Shown piece after piece: positions 61,077 through 64,000 of a stretch of DNA of 64,000 nt. Each line of letters opens with the position of its first letter. Position 1 is the stretch's first letter. The stretch is from assembly GCA_048264105.1 (NCBI GenBank), contig JBLXDJ010000001.1, forward strand, positions 682,001 through 746,000, in the 5' to 3' direction. The translations under genes and the position numbers were made by a program. The DNA comes from Oceanospirillum sp048264105. GTDB taxonomy: Bacteria; Pseudomonadota; Gammaproteobacteria; Pseudomonadales; Halomonadaceae. The notes under the pieces are model-generated. The model did no database searches. It was not told the origin of the DNA and saw only the letters and a list, made by a program, of their open reading frames with translations.

Positions 61077-64000
61077 TCAGCAGCATTATTCAGGCCTCCA
61101 TCAATAACCGCCTGCTGGTCATGCTGGCGGGGCTGGTTCTGGTGCTCTATGGCGCTTTTACCGTTAAAAACACACCGGTGGATGCGATTCCCGATCTTTC
61201 GGATGTACAGGTGATTATCAAAACCAGCTATCCCGGTCAGGCACCTCAGGTGGTGGAAGATCAGGTGACCTATCCGCTGACCACCGCCATGCTCTCGGTT
61301 CCGGGGGCGACAGTGGTGCGGGGGTATTCCTTCTTCGGGGATTCCTACGTTTACGTCATCTTTGAGGATGGCACTGATATCTACTGGGCCCGTTCCCGCG
61401 TGCTGGAATACCTGTCTCAGGTGACACCGAATCTGCCCTCAACCGCGAAACCTGCACTGGGGCCGGATGCTACCGGTGTGGGCTGGGTGTATGCCTATGC
61501 ACTGACGGATCGAAGCGGTAACCATGACCTCAGCCAACTGCGCAGTTTGCAGGACTGGTTCCTGAAATATGAGCTGCAAACTGTACCCGGTGTCGCGGAA
61601 GTGGCCACCGTGGGCGGTATGGTGAAGCAGTATCAGATTCGGGTCGATCCGGAGAAGCTGCGTGCCTATGATCTGCCGCTGTCGGCGATTACACAGGCGG
61701 TACGCAAGGCCAATCAGGAGGCCGGTGCCAGCGTGATTGAGCTGGCGGAAGCGGAATATATGGTTCGTGCCACCGGTTATATTCAGTCGGTGGAAGACCT
61801 GAACCAGATTCCGGTGAAAGTCAGCGCCAAAGGCACGCCTTTGCTGCTGGGTGAGATTGCAGACATCGTGCTTGGCCCGCAGATGCGTCGAGGCATCAGT
61901 GAGCTGAACGGCGAAGGTGAAGCCGTGGGCGGTGTGATCGTGATGCGCTTTGGCGAAAACGCCAGTGCCATAATCGATGGCGTGAAACAGCGTCTTGAGG
62001 AGCTGAAAGCCAGTCTGCCGGAAGGGGTTGAGGTGGTCACCACCTATGACCGCTCGTCCCTGATCAGTAATGCGGTGAATAACCTGCAGGATAAGCTGCT
62101 GGAAGAGTTTATCGTGGTGGTTGTGGTCTGTGCGCTCTTCCTGTTCCACCTGAGAAGCTCGCTGGTGGTGTTGTTCAGTCTGCCGGTGGGTATTCTGACC
62201 GCTTTTATTGTTATGTCCTGGCAGGGTATTAACGCCAACATTATGTCGTTGGGTGGTATCGCTATTGCCATCGGTGCCATGGTGGACGGGGCGATTGTGA
62301 TGATCGAAAACGTCCATAAACACATGGAACGCACCCCGCTGACCGATGAAAACCGCTGGCAGGTGATCGCTAAAGCCTCGGGTGAAGTTGGTCCTGCGCT
62401 GTTCTTCTCCCTGCTGATTATCACCTTCAGCTTTGTGCCGGTATTTGCACTGCAGGGGCAGGAGGGCAAGATGTTTGCCCCGCTGGCTTATACCAAAACA
62501 TACGCTATGGCGGCTTCTGCCGGGCTTGCGGTGACGCTGGTGCCGGTGCTGATGGGCTACTTTATTCGCGGTAAGGTGATTGCCGAGCATAAAAACCCGA
62601 TCAACCGGGGTTTAACAGCGCTCTATATGCCGGTACTGAAAGCAGTGCTGCGCTTCCCGGTTGTTACGCTGGGCCTGACGCTGGCACTGCTTGCGGTAAG
62701 CCTCTTGCCGCTGAAACAGATCGGCAGTGAGTTTTTCCCGCCGCTGGATGAAGGCGATCTGATGTATATGCCGACCACTTATCCCGGTATCAGCATCGGT
62801 AAGGCGCGGGAGCTGCTGCAACAGACCAATAAGCTGATTAAACAGCTGCCGGAGGTAGAAACCGTGTGGGGCAAGGTGGGTCGTGCGGATACCGCGACTG
62901 ATCCGGCACCATTGACCATGATCGAAACCTTTATTCAACTCAAACCACGGGATCAGTGGCGCGAAGGTGTGACGACTGATGATCTGAAGAAAGAGCTGGA
63001 TCGTCTGGTGCAGTTCCCCGGTCTGACCAACGCTTGGGTGATGCCGATCAAAACCCGTATCGACATGCTGGCTACCGGTATTAAAACCCCTGTGGGGATC
63101 AAGATCGCCGGGGAGTCTCTGGCTGAGATCGAACGTATCGGTAAGGAGCTGGAGCGCATTATCAAAACCGTGCCCGGCACCGCATCCGCTTATGCCGAGC
63201 GTGTAGCCGGTGGCCGCTATATCAAGGTGGATATCCGCCGTGAGAAAGCCGCTCGTTACGGCCTGAATATCGACGATGTGCAGGCGGTGGTGACCAGTGC
63301 CATCGGCGGTATGCAGATCGGCCAGACCATTGAGGGGCTGGAGCGTTACCCGATCAATATCCGTTATCCGGCCAGCTACCGGGATTCTCCGGAGCAACTG
63401 AAGCAACTGCCGGTGGTTACGCCATCCGGTCAGCGCATCGCTCTGTCGGATGTGGCGGATATCATCATTGAAGAGGGGCCGCCGATGATCAAAACCGAGA
63501 ACGCCCGTCCTAACGGTTGGGTGTACGTGGATATCGAAGGCCGTGATCTGGGCTCTTATGTGGTCGAAGCGCAGGGTGTCGTGCGTGAGCAGTTACAGCT
63601 ACCAGCCGGTTACTCCGTCAGCTGGTCTGGTCAGTACGAGTACATGGAGCGCGCCCGTAAAACCCTTGAAGTGGTGATTCCGGCGACGCTGGGCATCATT
63701 ATCCTGCTGCTGTATCTGGCGTTCCGCCGAATGGGCGAGGTGCTGCTGATTCTGACCACACTGCCTTTGGCGATGATTGGTGGTATCTGGCTGATGTATC
63801 TGCTGGGTTACAACTTCTCCATCGCCGTAGGTGTGGGCTTTATCGCTCTGGCCGGTGTCGCGGTGGAGATCGGTGTCATTATGCTGCTTTATCTCAATCA
63901 GTCGCTGGATGAACTGAAGGAAAAATCCAGCGCTGGTTTCAGCATACAGGATCTGCAACAGGCGATTGTGCTGGGCGCAGGTCTGCGTGTACGCCCGGTG
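61073..64000 (+). CDS. cusA: CusA-like heavy-metal RND pump (3' partial)
   Basis: Proton-driven copper/silver exporter of the HME-RND type; 976 codons are in the window and roughly 70 are missing beyond the right edge. Signs of the family are TPVDAIPDLSDVQVII at the N-terminus, the TM4 motif AMVDGAIVMIENVHKHME with a single Asp, and methionine-rich periplasmic segments (MKTRIDMLATG-like region). ATG at 61073 overlaps the CusB stop by four bases. No cusF-like gene is visible, though the His/Met-rich protein at 57430 may do a similar job. Confidence 0.93.
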   Translation, partial: MISSIIQASINNRLLVMLAGLVLVLYGAFTVKNTPVDAIPDLSDVQVIIKTSYPGQAPQVVEDQVTYPLTTAMLSVPGATVVRGYSFFGDSYVYVIFEDGTDIYWARSRVLEYLSQVTPNLPSTAKPALGPDATGVGWVYAYALTDRSGNHDLSQLRSLQDWFLKYELQTVPGVAEVATVGGMVKQYQIRVDPEKLRAYDLPLSAITQAVRKANQEAGASVIELAEAEYMVRATGYIQSVEDLNQIPVKVSAKGTPLLLGEIADIVLGPQMRRGISELNGEGEAVGGVIVMRFGENASAIIDGVKQRLEELKASLPEGVEVVTTYDRSSLISNAVNNLQDKLLEEFIVVVVVCALFLFHLRSSLVVLFSLPVGILTAFIVMSWQGINANIMSLGGIAIAIGAMVDGAIVMIENVHKHMERTPLTDENRWQVIAKASGEVGPALFFSLLIITFSFVPVFALQGQEGKMFAPLAYTKTYAMAASAGLAVTLVPVLMGYFIRGKVIAEHKNPINRGLTALYMPVLKAVLRFPVVTLGLTLALLAVSLLPLKQIGSEFFPPLDEGDLMYMPTTYPGISIGKARELLQQTNKLIKQLPEVETVWGKVGRADTATDPAPLTMIETFIQLKPRDQWREGVTTDDLKKELDRLVQFPGLTNAWVMPIKTRIDMLATGIKTPVGIKIAGESLAEIERIGKELERIIKTVPGTASAYAERVAGGRYIKVDIRREKAARYGLNIDDVQAVVTSAIGGMQIGQTIEGLERYPINIRYPASYRDSPEQLKQLPVVTPSGQRIALSDVADIIIEEGPPMIKTENARPNGWVYVDIEGRDLGSYVVEAQGVVREQLQLPAGYSVSWSGQYEYMERARKTLEVVIPATLGIIILLLYLAFRRMGEVLLILTTLPLAMIGGIWLMYLLGYNFSIAVGVGFIALAGVAVEIGVIMLLYLNQSLDELKEKSSAGFSIQDLQQAIVLGAGLRVRPV

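Noticed and set aside
61439..62590. Minus-strand frame of 383 codons opposite cusA
   Set aside because: His/Gln-rich translation typical of the antisense of an RND pump gene; no start signal.

Overview
The window looks like chromosomal DNA of a marine gammaproteobacterium, most likely an Oceanospirillaceae-type organism. This rests on family content (PA2778-type peptidase, DUF3750 lipoprotein, HisKA_2 kinase, a Vibrio-type syp polysaccharide locus, a Cus efflux operon) and on moderate G+C. I cannot name a genus.

Layout. (1) 1-14.5 kb is ordinary chromosome: the end of a C39-like peptidase lipoprotein, an RND efflux pair closed by a strong terminator, a small exported protein, glycerate kinase, a periplasmic solute-binding-like protein, a DUF3750 lipoprotein, a two-gene signalling operon (response regulator-PAS-GGDEF-EAL plus HisKA_2 kinase) and a peroxiredoxin. 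(2) An intact tRNA-Val(GAC) lies at 14,590. Its 3' half plus flank (65 bp) is repeated perfectly at 51,313. The two copies bracket about 36.7 kb and look like att sites, but I see no integrase.

(3) Between the repeats lies an exopolysaccharide locus with the gene inventory of the Vibrio fischeri syp cluster: STAS protein (A), OmpA lipoprotein (B), SLBB export protein (C), BY-kinase-like ATPase (D), hybrid kinase with HPt (F), RsbW-REC-PP2C protein (E), sigma-54 activator (G), then flippase (K), polymerase/ligase (L), acetyltransferase (M), glycosyltransferase (N), Wzz (O), glycosyltransferases (P, Q) and initiating sugar transferase (R). The J-R block sits upstream of the A-G block, so the order is rotated relative to Vibrio. 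An AT-rich SIR2-STAND anti-phage-type gene on the opposite strand sits at the junction. Additional members are ugd, two glycosyltransferases, an epimerase, an 875-residue exported protein with a TIM-barrel-like region, and a lipoprotein plus LruC/GEVED secreted protein that may be matrix components. Five -24/-12 (sigma-54) promoter matches precede the transcription units, so the locus looks like one regulon under its own SypG-like activator, gated by the SypA/SypE/SypF switch.

(4) 51.5-57.2 kb is a small defence cluster next to the right-hand repeat: two overlapping DUF262 genes (the second with a DUF1524/HNH-like end), a 3' remnant of a type I restriction hsdR gene, and a PDDEXK_4-type nuclease. 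(5) 57.4-64 kb is a copper/silver efflux operon: a His/Met-rich exported protein, CusC-, CusB- and CusA-like proteins, the last cut by the window end. The CusB-like protein carries 17 tandem M-x-H-x-x pentapeptides.
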